A stretch of DNA of 23,213 bases from assembly GCA_041580375.1 (NCBI GenBank), contig JBFGDZ010000035.1, positions 1 through 23,213 of the forward strand, in the 5' to 3' direction. A model generated the notes under the pieces. It did no database searches and was not told the origin of the DNA. It saw only the letters and a program-made list of their open reading frames with translations. How positions within the stretch are numbered: the stretch's first letter is position 1; each line of letters begins with the position of its first letter. The DNA is from JAPUIN01 sp041580375. GTDB lineage: Bacteria > Acidobacteriota > Polarisedimenticolia > Gp22-AA2. Position numbers and translations under genes: made by a program. Shown here one piece after another: positions 1 to 12,300 of the stretch.

Positions 1-4359
<4,359 letters not shown>

Positions 4360-4376
4360 GCGGACGGAGGAGAACG

Positions 4377-5240
4377 ATGCGGATCACGGCCCTCGGAGTT
4401 CTGATCGCCGCGGCCCTCGCGTGCGCGGCCCCTCCCCCCGTCTCGACCTCCGAGGTCGAGGCGGTGCTCCGCGACGCGATCCCGGAGGACCCTGCGGACG
4501 CGATCTGGAAAGGGGCGCCCGCGCACATCGCCGATCTGCTCCTCCAGGATCTCGTGGAGCCGCGCCTGCTGGTTCCCTCCACCGCCCGCGTCGAGGTGCG
4601 CGCCGTGACGGACGGAGGGCGGCTCGCGCTGCTCATGCGCTGGCGCGACGCCACCACCGACGATCTCCCCGGGCCGATGCGCTTCTCCGACGCCTGCGCC
4701 GTGCAGATCCCGCAGCGCACCGAGGCGGACGTCCCGGATCCGCAGATGGGGCACGCCGGCCGGCCGGTCGAGATCGCTTTCTGGCGCGCGTCGTGGCAGG
4801 CGTCGGTCGCCGGCCGTCCCGACACGATCCGGGCCATCCATCCGGGCGCGGTGGTCGATCACTACCCGTTCGAGGCGCCGTCGCTCGAGCCGGGCTCGCC
4901 CGCCCGCCGCGCCTTCGAGACGCGCTACGCGCCGGCTGCGGCGGCCGGCAACCGCCGCGAGGGCCCGCGCGAATCGCCCGTGGAGGATCTGATCGCCGAG
5001 GGCCCGGGCACGCTCTCGCCCGCGCCGGCGCAGGTCTCCCGGGGGACCGGGCGGCGATCGAAGGACGGCTGGGAGGTCGTCATCGTCCGGCCGCTCCCCG
5101 CAGGTCTGGAGGCCGGGCAGCGCACGCAGATCGCCTTCGGCGTCTGGGACGGGGCGCACGGCGAGTCGGGATCGAGGAAGATGCGCACCGGCTGGGTGCC
5201 GCTCGCGATCGCGCCCGGCGCGGCGCCGGGCGGTTCCTGA
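4377..5240 (+). CDS. Heme-b gamma subunit (ethylbenzene dehydrogenase-related domain)
   Basis: A 287-residue exported protein of the EbdC/SerC/DdhC/NxrC-type gamma family, which holds one b-type heme and passes electrons between the beta subunit and an external carrier. The N-terminus MRITALGVLIAAALACAAPP is a Sec-type signal. The cysteine at 16 is preceded by A-L-A, which is not a clean lipobox, so simple cleavage after ALA is as likely as lipidation. Family landmarks are RFSDACAVQIP (102-112), QMGHAGRPVEIAFWRASWQ (123-141) and the C-terminal FGVWDGAHGESGSRKMRTGW (254-273). Met124 and Lys268 are the likely axial heme ligands by analogy with EbdC Met/Lys ligation. A GGAGG at 4366-4370 sits six bases before ATG 4377. 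The product has no transmembrane helix after the signal, so it is not a NarI-type anchor. Confidence 0.85.
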   Translation: MRITALGVLIAAALACAAPPPVSTSEVEAVLRDAIPEDPADAIWKGAPAHIADLLLQDLVEPRLLVPSTARVEVRAVTDGGRLALLMRWRDATTDDLPGPMRFSDACAVQIPQRTEADVPDPQMGHAGRPVEIAFWRASWQASVAGRPDTIRAIHPGAVVDHYPFEAPSLEPGSPARRAFETRYAPAAAAGNRREGPRESPVEDLIAEGPGTLSPAPAQVSRGTGRRSKDGWEVVIVRPLPAGLEAGQRTQIAFGVWDGAHGESGSRKMRTGWVPLAIAPGAAPGGS

Positions 5241-5261
5241 GTCCGACAGGGGGAGGATGAC

Positions 5262-5969
5262 ATGGCTTCGATTGGATCGATCCCGCGCCGGTCCCGCCGG
5301 TTGCTCGTCGAGGCGGCGCGCTTCCGGCTTCTCGGCCTGATGCTCGAGCGCCCCCGCCCCGGCTGGCACGACGAGATCGCGGCCCTCGCGCGCGAGATCG
5401 AAGGTGACCGGCGCGGCCGGAGCGACTTCGCCGCCGCGGCGGGCGCGGTGGCGGGCGCACGCGAGGGGGACTACCTGCGACTGTTCGGCCCCGGGGGGAT
5501 CGTGTCGCCGCGCGAGGTCTCCTACCGCCCCCTCGCCGATCCCGGCCGGCTCCTCGCGGAGCTGGCGGAGATCTACTTCAGGTTCGCCTACCGTCCGAAG
5601 GGCGAGGATCCGCTCGACCACGTCGCGATCGAGGCCGGCTTCGCCGGCTACCTCGCGCTCAAGGAGGGGTACGCCCTGGCGCGCGGCGACCGCGCCGCGG
5701 CGAAGACGACGCGTGGCGCCGCGCATCTCTTTCTGACCACGCACCTGGGGGGATTCGCCGTTCGCCTCGCCCGCCGTCTCGAGGACGCGGGCGCCGGACA
5801 TCTCGCCCTCGCCGCGCGCCTCCTCGAGGAGCGGATCGGGCGCCGCATCGACCTGGCCGATGCGGAGCGCTCGATCGCGGGCCCGAGGATTCACGCACCG
5901 GGCGCCGGCGCCGAAGCGTCCGACGCGATCGAGTGCGGCGGCTCCTGCCCCCTGCCCGCCCCCGACTGA
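5262..5969 (+). CDS. TorD/DmsD-like molybdoenzyme assembly chaperone
   Basis: A 235-residue, mostly helical cytoplasmic protein with the pattern of the TorD/NarJ-type chaperones that hold the molybdopterin subunit during cofactor loading and Tat export. Visible signs are an early LxxLGLMLERP helix, YLRLFGPGGIVSPREVSY (about 69-86), which matches the family Y-x-x-L-F...SP-x-E pattern, and DPLDHVAIEAGFAGYL (116-131), which matches the core D-H-x-x-x-E-x-x-x-M/L motif. The TTHLGGF segment further on is also typical. A GGAGG at 5252-5256 sets ATG 5262. An ATG at 5257 is in another frame. The gene lies 21 bases behind gamma and closes the operon. The tail ends ECGGSCP, a cysteine pair of unknown meaning. 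The redox cluster partner is clear from context; exact family naming is less certain because these chaperones diverge fast. Confidence 0.82.
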   Translation: MASIGSIPRRSRRLLVEAARFRLLGLMLERPRPGWHDEIAALAREIEGDRRGRSDFAAAAGAVAGAREGDYLRLFGPGGIVSPREVSYRPLADPGRLLAELAEIYFRFAYRPKGEDPLDHVAIEAGFAGYLALKEGYALARGDRAAAKTTRGAAHLFLTTHLGGFAVRLARRLEDAGAGHLALAARLLEERIGRRIDLADAERSIAGPRIHAPGAGAEASDAIECGGSCPLPAPD

Positions 5970-5992
5970 CGCCTTCCCGCGCGCCGCTCGAT

Positions 5993-6016
5993 CGACGCCC
6001 GCGCCGGCCGGCGTCG
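5993..6016 (+). terminator. Stem-loop between the chaperone and the antiporter
   Basis: CGACGCC at 5993-5999 pairs exactly with GGCGTCG at 6010-6016 around a 10-base GC-rich loop. It lies 24 bases after the chaperone stop and just before the candidate -10 of the next gene. There is no T-tract, so it is not a standard intrinsic terminator. It could stabilise the 3' end of the operon message. Chance is possible at this GC content. Confidence 0.3.
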
Positions 6017-6029
6017 CTCCGGCCTGTGT

Positions 6030-6035
6030 TAGCCT
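6030..6035 (+). promoter_or_regulatory. Candidate -10 box for the antiporter gene
   Basis: TAGCCT inside TGTGTTAGCCTGTGC lies 24 bases before ATG 6060. It resembles the TAGCGT, TATCGT and CAGGAT hexamers found before other genes in this window. No convincing -35 is visible at the right distance. Confidence 0.25.
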
Positions 6036-6059
6036 GTGCGCCCAATGGAGGGCGCCTTC

Positions 6060-7505
6060 ATGACGCGATCGATGTTGCGATTCCGCGGCGGCCGTCTCGG
6101 CGCGGCCGTGCCGCTCGTCGTCTTCATCGTCTGGGCCATCGCCATCTGCGTCGCCGGCGCGCCGGACGAGAACGGCCTGATCCTGGGGGCCGTCCTGGGG
6201 CTCGTCGCCGGGATGCTGCTGTGCCGCGATCCGTGGTCCGACTACGCCGCGGAGGTGTTCGCCGGCATGGCGAACCGCATCGCCACGGTGACGATCGTGG
6301 CGTGGTTCTGGGCCGGGATGTTCGCGCAGGTGCTGCGGGTGGGCGGGCTCGTCGACGGGCTGGTCTGGCTCGGGAGCGTCTCTCACGCGACCGGCGGACT
6401 GTTCACCGGGGCGACGTTCCTGCTGGCCGCGACCTTCGCGTCGGCGGTCGGCACCGGCTACGGGACGACCGTCGCTTTCTCCACCCTGATGTACCCGGCC
6501 GGTCTGATCCTCGGCGCCGATCCGCTGTGGCTGTTCGCGGCGATCCTGTCGGGCGCCGCCTTCGGCGACAACCTCGCCCCCGTCTCCGACACGACCGTCG
6601 TCTCGGCCACGACGCAGGAGACCGACATCCCCGGGGTCGTCCGCTCGCGCTTCAAGTACGCCGTCATCGCCGCGCTCCCGGCGCTGGTCCTGTTCACGCT
6701 GTTCGGCGGCGGCGGGCGGTTCGATCCCTCACGCGCCGCGGATCTGCTCGCCGAGTCGGCGTCGCCGGAGGGACTGTGGCTCCTGGCGCCGTTCGCGCTC
6801 GTCATCGTCCTGGCGCTTCGGGGACGGCACATCCTCGTGACGCTGACCTGGGGGATCCTGGCCGCCATCGCGCTGGCCCTGCTGTTCGATCTGGCATCGC
6901 CCGGCGCGATCCTCTCGGTCGACGCGGCGGCCGGAAAAGTAGGCGGCGCGCTCGTCGACGGGATCGCCGGATACGTCTCGCTCGCGGTGCTCGTCCTTCT
7001 GATCGTCGCGGCGGGGCACATCATGAAGCTGGGCGGCGCGCTCGACGCCATGGTCGACGGACTGGCGCGCTTCGCGGGCCGATCCGTGTCGCGCGCCGAG
7101 GCGGCGATCTGGGGGATCGTCTTCTCGATGAACGTGTTCATCACGATCAACACGGCGGCCGAGATCGCCGCGGCGCCGGTCGTATCGCAGCTGGGCCGGC
7201 GCTTCGGCCTCCACCCCTACCGGCGCGCCAACATCCTGGACGCCGTCACCTCGGCCCTGGGCTACATCTTCCCGTGGGGCGGCGGCGTGCTCGTCGGCTA
7301 CGGCACGATCCGCACCCTGGCCGACCAGTACGATTTCATCACGGTCGTCTCGCCGACCCAGGTCTGGCCGTACGTCCTGCACGGGTGGTTCCTCGCGGCC
7401 GTCATGCTGATCGCCGCGATCACGGGATTCGGGCGCACCTACGAGGCGCCGGACGGCTCCGAGACGCGCGCGGCGCCTGCCCGCGCTCTCTCCGAATCGA
7501 GCTGA
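6060..7505 (+). CDS. NhaC-family Na+/H+ antiporter
   Basis: An integral membrane protein of 481 residues with about 11-12 hydrophobic segments, predicted to exchange Na+ for H+ (or another cation or organic acid couple, as some NhaC relatives do). Family landmarks are GTGYGTTVAFSTLMYP at 131-146 and GAAFGDNLAPVSDTTVVSA at 165-183. The second carries the acidic D-N/S-D core seen in NhaC proteins. A second copy of the fold is suggested by SMNVFITINTAAEIAAAPV and ALGYIFPWGGGVL later on. GGAGGG at 6047-6052 lies seven bases before ATG 6060, so I prefer that start to the in-frame GTG at 6036 or ATG at 6045. It is 90 bases downstream of the molybdoenzyme operon and probably has its own promoter, so a functional link to it is possible but unproven. 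Confidence 0.85.
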   Translation: MTRSMLRFRGGRLGAAVPLVVFIVWAIAICVAGAPDENGLILGAVLGLVAGMLLCRDPWSDYAAEVFAGMANRIATVTIVAWFWAGMFAQVLRVGGLVDGLVWLGSVSHATGGLFTGATFLLAATFASAVGTGYGTTVAFSTLMYPAGLILGADPLWLFAAILSGAAFGDNLAPVSDTTVVSATTQETDIPGVVRSRFKYAVIAALPALVLFTLFGGGGRFDPSRAADLLAESASPEGLWLLAPFALVIVLALRGRHILVTLTWGILAAIALALLFDLASPGAILSVDAAAGKVGGALVDGIAGYVSLAVLVLLIVAAGHIMKLGGALDAMVDGLARFAGRSVSRAEAAIWGIVFSMNVFITINTAAEIAAAPVVSQLGRRFGLHPYRRANILDAVTSALGYIFPWGGGVLVGYGTIRTLADQYDFITVVSPTQVWPYVLHGWFLAAVMLIAAITGFGRTYEAPDGSETRAAPARALSESS

Positions 7506-7587
7506 ACGTCATCATCGTCCCAAGGTGGGGCCGAACGTCCGCTACGCCGGTGTCCTGGACATGTCAACCACGGACAGGGCCCGGCGG

Positions 7588-7605
7588 CTCGCTCTCCGGA
7601 GCGAG
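7588..7605 (+). other. Perfect UNCG-type hairpin downstream of the antiporter
   Basis: CTCGCTC (7588-7594) and GAGCGAG (7599-7605) form a seven-base-pair perfect stem closing the loop TCCG. As RNA this is C(UCCG)G, a member of the exceptionally stable UNCG tetraloops. It sits 82 bases after the antiporter stop in the window's longest intergenic gap (7506-7782). No T-run follows, so it is more likely a 3'-end stabiliser or Rho-linked end structure than a classic terminator. I see no credible gene in the rest of this gap. Confidence 0.4.
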
Positions 7606-7667
7606 ATCGATGACGTGCCGGGGAAAATCCCGATCCACCCGCTGGAACCGATCCGACGCGGCGGCCG

Positions 7668-7673
7668 TATGAT
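7668..7673 (+). promoter_or_regulatory. Candidate -10 box for the propeller gene
   Basis: TATGAT differs from the TATAAT consensus at one base and stands out in GC-rich sequence, about 110 bases before ATG 7783. No good -35 is seen at 16-19 bases upstream, so support is weak. Confidence 0.25.
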
Positions 7674-7782
7674 CTCGGTGCTGCCGATCCATCCGGGCCA
7701 GCATGACAACCGGGCCGCGCCGGGCCGCCTCGCCCCGCCGGGTCGAAAATCGCAAGTCCAACGTTCACGGAGGGATGCCGAC

Positions 7783-9372
7783 ATGACGAGACCCATCGAT
7801 GCCTCACGCAGCGTGATCGCCGCCGCTCTCATCACCATCATGGCCGTCGCGGGCCTCGTGCTCCCGGACCGCGCCGACGCGGCGCCGGAGCGGATCAGCG
7901 GGCTCAGCCCCTACCCGGATGGGGGAGATCCGGGTGACCCTCTCGCCGTGACCGCGTGCAACGGGGGGCCGCAGATCGGGGTCCTGTACCGCAACAGCGA
8001 GACCGAGCCGTACATCGCCGTCAATCCGATCGACGCGGACAACATGATCGCCGCGTGGCACCAGGACCGCTGGAGCAACGGCAGTGCCCAGGGGGTGGCG
8101 GGCGCCTACACGTTCGATGGCGGAGCGACGTGGGCCGCGCTGAACATCCCCTTCACGCGCTGCTCCGGCGGAGCGCCCGGGAGCACGGGAGACTACCAGC
8201 GGGCCTCCGACCCGTGGGTGAGTTACGGGGCCGACGGCGCCGCTCATTACATGGCGCTCGTCTCCGACGAGAGCACGTCGCGCAACGGCATGGCGGTGTC
8301 GAAGTCGGTCGACGGCGGGGCGACCTGGTCCGATCCGGTCATCATCAAGGATCACGATGCGATGAGCACGAAGGCCCGGTCGCTGTTCCACGACAAGAAC
8401 AGCATGACCGCCGATCCCGTCGATCCCGACCTGGTCTACGCGACCTGGACGCTGTTCCGGAACGAGACGCTCGCCCTCCTGTTCAGCCGCTCGACCGACG
8501 GCGGCGAGACCTGGGACGCCGCCCGCCCCGTGAACATGTTCGAGAAGGCCGACAAGCACGTCGGCGTGGAGTTCCGCCAGGGATCGCAGATCGTCGTCCT
8601 CCCGGATGGCACCCTCGTGAACGCCTTCTACCGCGGCCTCCTCGATCCGCGCCGCGGCGGCGAGTTCGTCGGAATCGAAGAGGCGATCTTCCGATCACGG
8701 GATCAGGGGAAGCACTGGGAGCGGCTCGACACGCCCGTGGCCTCCATCGTGCCGACCGGCGCGATCGACGCCGAGCTGCTGTTCGACTTCGGGATCTTCC
8801 TGCCGGTGCGCGACGCCGGGCAGCTGCCCGATATTGCCGTCGATCGGATCAGCGGAGCGATCTACGTCGTCTGGCAGGACGGGCGGTTCAGCCCGTTCGG
8901 CGCATCGAGCGTCCTGATCGCGCGCTCGACCGACGGCGGCGACACGTGGAGCACGCCGGTGCCGGTGCACGACGTCTCCAACCCGATCAACCAGGCGTTC
9001 CTCCCGACCGTCTCCGTGGCCGCCGACGGCACCGTCGGCGTCCTGTTCTACGATTTCCGCAACGACGTCTTCGGAGATCCGGTCCTCAGCACCGACGTCC
9101 ACCTGACCCTTCTCGATCCCGGCCTGAACGTCCTGAGCGAGACGCGGCTGACCGACGCGTCGTTCGACATGCGCCAGATGCTCATCACGGGGTTCCGCGG
9201 GTACTTCCCCGGCGATTACGTCGGGCTCGACGTCGCGGGGAACGACTTCGTGGCGGCCTTCACGGTGGCCAACGACCTGGGGCTGCCGCTGGAGTTCCCT
9301 CAGGAGCAGGGCGTGCTGCGCGTCGACGACAACAACCGACAGGACATCGTCTTCGTGCGCGTCGCGCGCTGA
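7783..9372 (+). CDS. Secreted Asp-box (BNR/sialidase-fold) beta-propeller protein
   Basis: A 529-residue exported protein. The N-terminus has a basic start, a hydrophobic stretch (about 11-27) and a likely signal peptidase site after ADA near residue 33. Five Asp boxes of the S/T-x-D-x-G-x-x-W type begin at about residues 110 (TFDGGATW), 175 (SVDGGATW), 237 (STDGGETW), 305 (SRDQGKHW) and 382 (STDGGDTW). Their 62-77 residue spacing fits successive blades of a six-bladed propeller. I do not see the arginine triad and FRIP-like motif needed to call it a sialidase, so the activity is unknown. It may be a carbohydrate-binding or hydrolytic enzyme, or a structural propeller. GGAGGG at 7769-7774 sets ATG 7783, and the frame upstream of it lacks a signal-like start. 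It stands alone between the antiporter and the kinase. Confidence 0.8.
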   Translation: MTRPIDASRSVIAAALITIMAVAGLVLPDRADAAPERISGLSPYPDGGDPGDPLAVTACNGGPQIGVLYRNSETEPYIAVNPIDADNMIAAWHQDRWSNGSAQGVAGAYTFDGGATWAALNIPFTRCSGGAPGSTGDYQRASDPWVSYGADGAAHYMALVSDESTSRNGMAVSKSVDGGATWSDPVIIKDHDAMSTKARSLFHDKNSMTADPVDPDLVYATWTLFRNETLALLFSRSTDGGETWDAARPVNMFEKADKHVGVEFRQGSQIVVLPDGTLVNAFYRGLLDPRRGGEFVGIEEAIFRSRDQGKHWERLDTPVASIVPTGAIDAELLFDFGIFLPVRDAGQLPDIAVDRISGAIYVVWQDGRFSPFGASSVLIARSTDGGDTWSTPVPVHDVSNPINQAFLPTVSVAADGTVGVLFYDFRNDVFGDPVLSTDVHLTLLDPGLNVLSETRLTDASFDMRQMLITGFRGYFPGDYVGLDVAGNDFVAAFTVANDLGLPLEFPQEQGVLRVDDNNRQDIVFVRVAR

Positions 9373-9417
9373 GCGACCCGGTGCGGCGACGGCCGCGGGC
9401 GCCGACGCCTCCGAGCC

Positions 9418-9447
9418 TTGCCGCCGGAGCGGCCCCTGCGATATCGT
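9418..9447 (+). promoter_or_regulatory. Candidate sigma70-type promoter of the kinase gene
   Basis: TTGCCG (9418-9423) and TATCGT (9442-9447) are separated by 18 bases and lie 36 bases before the GTG start. The layout matches the candidate promoter of the minus-strand M28 gene. The hexamers are imperfect. Confidence 0.35.
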
Positions 9448-9483
9448 GACCGATCGGCTCAACGAACTCCGAGACGCGGTACG

Positions 9484-12267
9484 GTGATCGGTCAAACGCT
9501 GGGACACTACAGGATTCTGGGGAAGCTCGGCAGCGGCGGGATGGGGGAGGTCTACGAGGCCGAGGACACGCGCCTGGGCCGGCGGATCGCCCTCAAGGTC
9601 CTGCCCGCGGCCGTGTCGTCGAACGCCTCCCGGCGCGAGCGATTCGAGCGCGAGGCGAAGGCGGTCGCCGCGCTCAATCACCCCGGCATCGTCACGATCC
9701 ATTCCGTCGAGCAGGCGGGCGGGACGCACTTCTTCACCATGGAGCTGGTGGACGGCGCGCCCCTCGGCGATCGACTGGAGCGCGGCGGCCTGCGGCTGCA
9801 CCAGGTGCTGAAGATCGCCCTGCCCCTCGTCGAGGCGGTGGCGGCGGCGCACCGTCAGGGGATCACCCACCGCGATCTGAAGCCGGACAACATCCTGGTC
9901 ACGGGCGACGGGCGCGTGAAGGTGCTCGACTTCGGGCTCGCGAAGGTGCACGAGCCGTCGGACGCGCCCTCCGGCACGCGGCTGCCGACCGGCTCGCTCA
10001 CGCAGGAGGGTCAGATCGTAGGGACCGTCGCCTACATGTCCCCGGAGCAGGCGGAGGGCAAGCCGGTCGACGCGCGCTCCGACGTCTTCTCCCTCGGGAT
10101 CATCCTGTACGAGATGTGCACCGGCCTGCGGCCGTTCCGCGGTGACACGCCGATCTCGATCCTCTCGTCGATCCTGAAGGACACGCCGCCGCCGATCATC
10201 GATCTGAATCGCGATCTGCCGCGCGAGTTGAGCCGCATCGTCAACCGCTGCCTGTCGAAGGACCCGGCCCGGCGCTTCCAGAGCGCGCAGGGCCTGCTGA
10301 GCGAGCTGACGACGCTGAAGGAGGAATCGGACTCGGGCGAGCTGCAGGCGGCCTCGAGGGACGGGGCGACGGCGTGGAGCGCGGCGGGGCAAGGCGCCGC
10401 GCCGGGGGACGGTGCCGGACGCGCGCGGCGTCTCGCGTACGCCGGGGGCGCGGCGGTCGTCGTCGCTCTCGCCGTCATCGGTTATCTCGCGTTCGGACCG
10501 GCGCGGGAACGTTCCGGCGCCCCGTCGCCCGGCACCGGAGCGCCGGCGGTCGGTTCCCCTCCCGCGGTCGGGGAGCCGCGCGCAGGCGCCCTGAGCGATC
10601 GCGCCGTCCAGGACGCCCGCAGACGGATCGTCGTCCTGCCGTTCGAGAACCTGGGCGCGGCGGAGGACGCCTACTTCGCCGCAGGGGTGACCGAAGAGAT
10701 CACGAGCCGCCTGGCGGCCGTGGGCGATCTCGGCGTCATCTCGCGCAGCAGCGCCCTGCAGTACGCGAAGGCCGGCAAGAACCTGCGGCAGATCGGCCAG
10801 GAGCTGGGGGTCGATTACGTCCTGGAGGGGACGGTGCGCTGGGATCGCCGGGCGGGCGGCGCCAGCCGGGTGCGCGTGACCCCGCAGCTCATCCGGGTGG
10901 CCGATGACACGCACCTGTGGTCCGACCGCTACGATCGCGTCATGGAGGATCTGTTCGACGTGCAGTCGGAGATCGCGACGAACGTCGTCGAGCAACTGGG
11001 CGTGGCGGTGCTGCGCCCCGAGGAGCGGCAGGCCCTCGTGGCCCGGCCGACCGAGAACCTGGAAGCGTACCAGGCGTATCTCCGGGGCCTCGATCACGAA
11101 ATCAACCGGGACGATCGGGAGGAGGCGAACCTGGCGCTTCGGATGTTCGAGCGCGCCGTCGAGCTGGATCCCGATTTCGCGCTGGCGTGGGCGCATCTCT
11201 CGAAGACCCGTTCCGGAATGCGTCATTACCGCTACGATCTCTCAGAGGAGCGCCTCGCGAAGGCGCGCGAGGCGGCCGACCGGGCGCTGCGCCTGCAGCC
11301 CGATCTTCCCGAGGCGCACCTGGCGCTCGGCTACTACTATTACTGGGGGCGGAAGGACTACGAGCGGGCGCTCGAGGTCCTCACCAAGGCCGCCGGGATG
11401 CGGCAGAACGATCCCGACGTCCTCGAGGCGGTCGCCTACATCCGCCGGCGCCAGGGGAAGATGGACGAGGCGCTGGACCTGCTCGAGAGCGCCCACCGGC
11501 TCAACCCGCGCAGCGTGACCTTGACGTCCGAGCTGGCCCAGACGTACGCCATGATGAGGCGCTACGAGGATGCGGAGCGGGTCATCGATTCGGCCATCGC
11601 GATGGCGCCGGACAATCCGTATCTGTACATGGGGAAGTCGAGCCTCCTGCTCTCCTGGACGGGGGACCTCGCCGCCGCGCGCGCGGTGCTCCGGCAGATT
11701 CCGCAGCAGGGTGATCCGGCCCCGGCGATGATGGGCGCCTGGTTCGACGTGATGGAGGGCGAATACGAGCGCGCCCTCGCGACGCTCGAGCGGGCGCCGA
11801 TCGAGGTGATCGACACGCAGGATCAATACATGCCGATCGGGCTCCTCGAGGGGCTGATCCACTATCTGGCCGGCCGGCCCGAGCGGTCCCGGGCGAAGTG
11901 CCAGGAAGCGCTCGCGCTGCTCGAGGAGGCGAAAGGCGAGCGCCCTCAGGATCCCCGCGTGCGCGCGGCGCTGGGAAACGCGCTCGCGTGCCTGGGCCGC
12001 AGGGACGAGGCTGTGCGGGAGGCGACGCTGGCCACCGACCTGTACCCGGTCTCGAAGGACGCGATCGGAGGCCCGGATTTCCTGAGGAACCTCGCGACGG
12101 TGCGGCTGATGGTCGGGGAGACGGATCCGGCGCTCGATCTGCTGGAGCGACTGATGGAGATGCCGGGCGGCCCGCACGCGGGACAGCTGGAGAACGATCC
12201 GCTCTGGCGCCGCCTGGCCGCCCACCCGCGCTTCAAGGAATTGATCGCGAGAGACCGCCCGCGCTGA
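9484..12267 (+). CDS. Transmembrane Ser/Thr protein kinase with TolB-like region and TPR repeats
   Basis: A 927-residue Hanks-type kinase. The cytoplasmic kinase domain (about 9-280) is complete: GSGGMG loop at 16-21, Lys38 in IALK, alpha-C Glu57, HRDLKPDN with catalytic Asp131, DFG with Asp149, and a GTVAYMSPEQ activation-segment end. A low-complexity linker leads to one membrane helix (about 317-338) and then a Pro/Gly/Ala linker. From about 380 a TolB-like N-terminal domain begins (RRIVVLPFENLG, then GVTEEITSRLAAV and LGVDYVLEGTVRW), the type often found with TPR regulators and adenylate cyclases. TPR-like helical repeats fill about 525-915. GTG 9484 is chosen because VIGQTLGHYRILGKLG is the standard start of these kinases. 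The Shine-Dalgarno is weak. It probably senses an extracytoplasmic signal through the C-terminal half and phosphorylates cytoplasmic targets; the targets are unknown. Confidence 0.92.
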   Translation: MIGQTLGHYRILGKLGSGGMGEVYEAEDTRLGRRIALKVLPAAVSSNASRRERFEREAKAVAALNHPGIVTIHSVEQAGGTHFFTMELVDGAPLGDRLERGGLRLHQVLKIALPLVEAVAAAHRQGITHRDLKPDNILVTGDGRVKVLDFGLAKVHEPSDAPSGTRLPTGSLTQEGQIVGTVAYMSPEQAEGKPVDARSDVFSLGIILYEMCTGLRPFRGDTPISILSSILKDTPPPIIDLNRDLPRELSRIVNRCLSKDPARRFQSAQGLLSELTTLKEESDSGELQAASRDGATAWSAAGQGAAPGDGAGRARRLAYAGGAAVVVALAVIGYLAFGPARERSGAPSPGTGAPAVGSPPAVGEPRAGALSDRAVQDARRRIVVLPFENLGAAEDAYFAAGVTEEITSRLAAVGDLGVISRSSALQYAKAGKNLRQIGQELGVDYVLEGTVRWDRRAGGASRVRVTPQLIRVADDTHLWSDRYDRVMEDLFDVQSEIATNVVEQLGVAVLRPEERQALVARPTENLEAYQAYLRGLDHEINRDDREEANLALRMFERAVELDPDFALAWAHLSKTRSGMRHYRYDLSEERLAKAREAADRALRLQPDLPEAHLALGYYYYWGRKDYERALEVLTKAAGMRQNDPDVLEAVAYIRRRQGKMDEALDLLESAHRLNPRSVTLTSELAQTYAMMRRYEDAERVIDSAIAMAPDNPYLYMGKSSLLLSWTGDLAAARAVLRQIPQQGDPAPAMMGAWFDVMEGEYERALATLERAPIEVIDTQDQYMPIGLLEGLIHYLAGRPERSRAKCQEALALLEEAKGERPQDPRVRAALGNALACLGRRDEAVREATLATDLYPVSKDAIGGPDFLRNLATVRLMVGETDPALDLLERLMEMPGGPHAGQLENDPLWRRLAAHPRFKELIARDRPR

Positions 12268-12300
12268 TCGCCCCTCCGGGGGATCCGGAAGGAGAGGACG

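Noticed and set aside
9450..9457. Palindrome CCGATCGG before the kinase as an operator
   Set aside because: Eight-base palindromes of this composition are expected by chance, and GATC-containing ones are frequent in this window.
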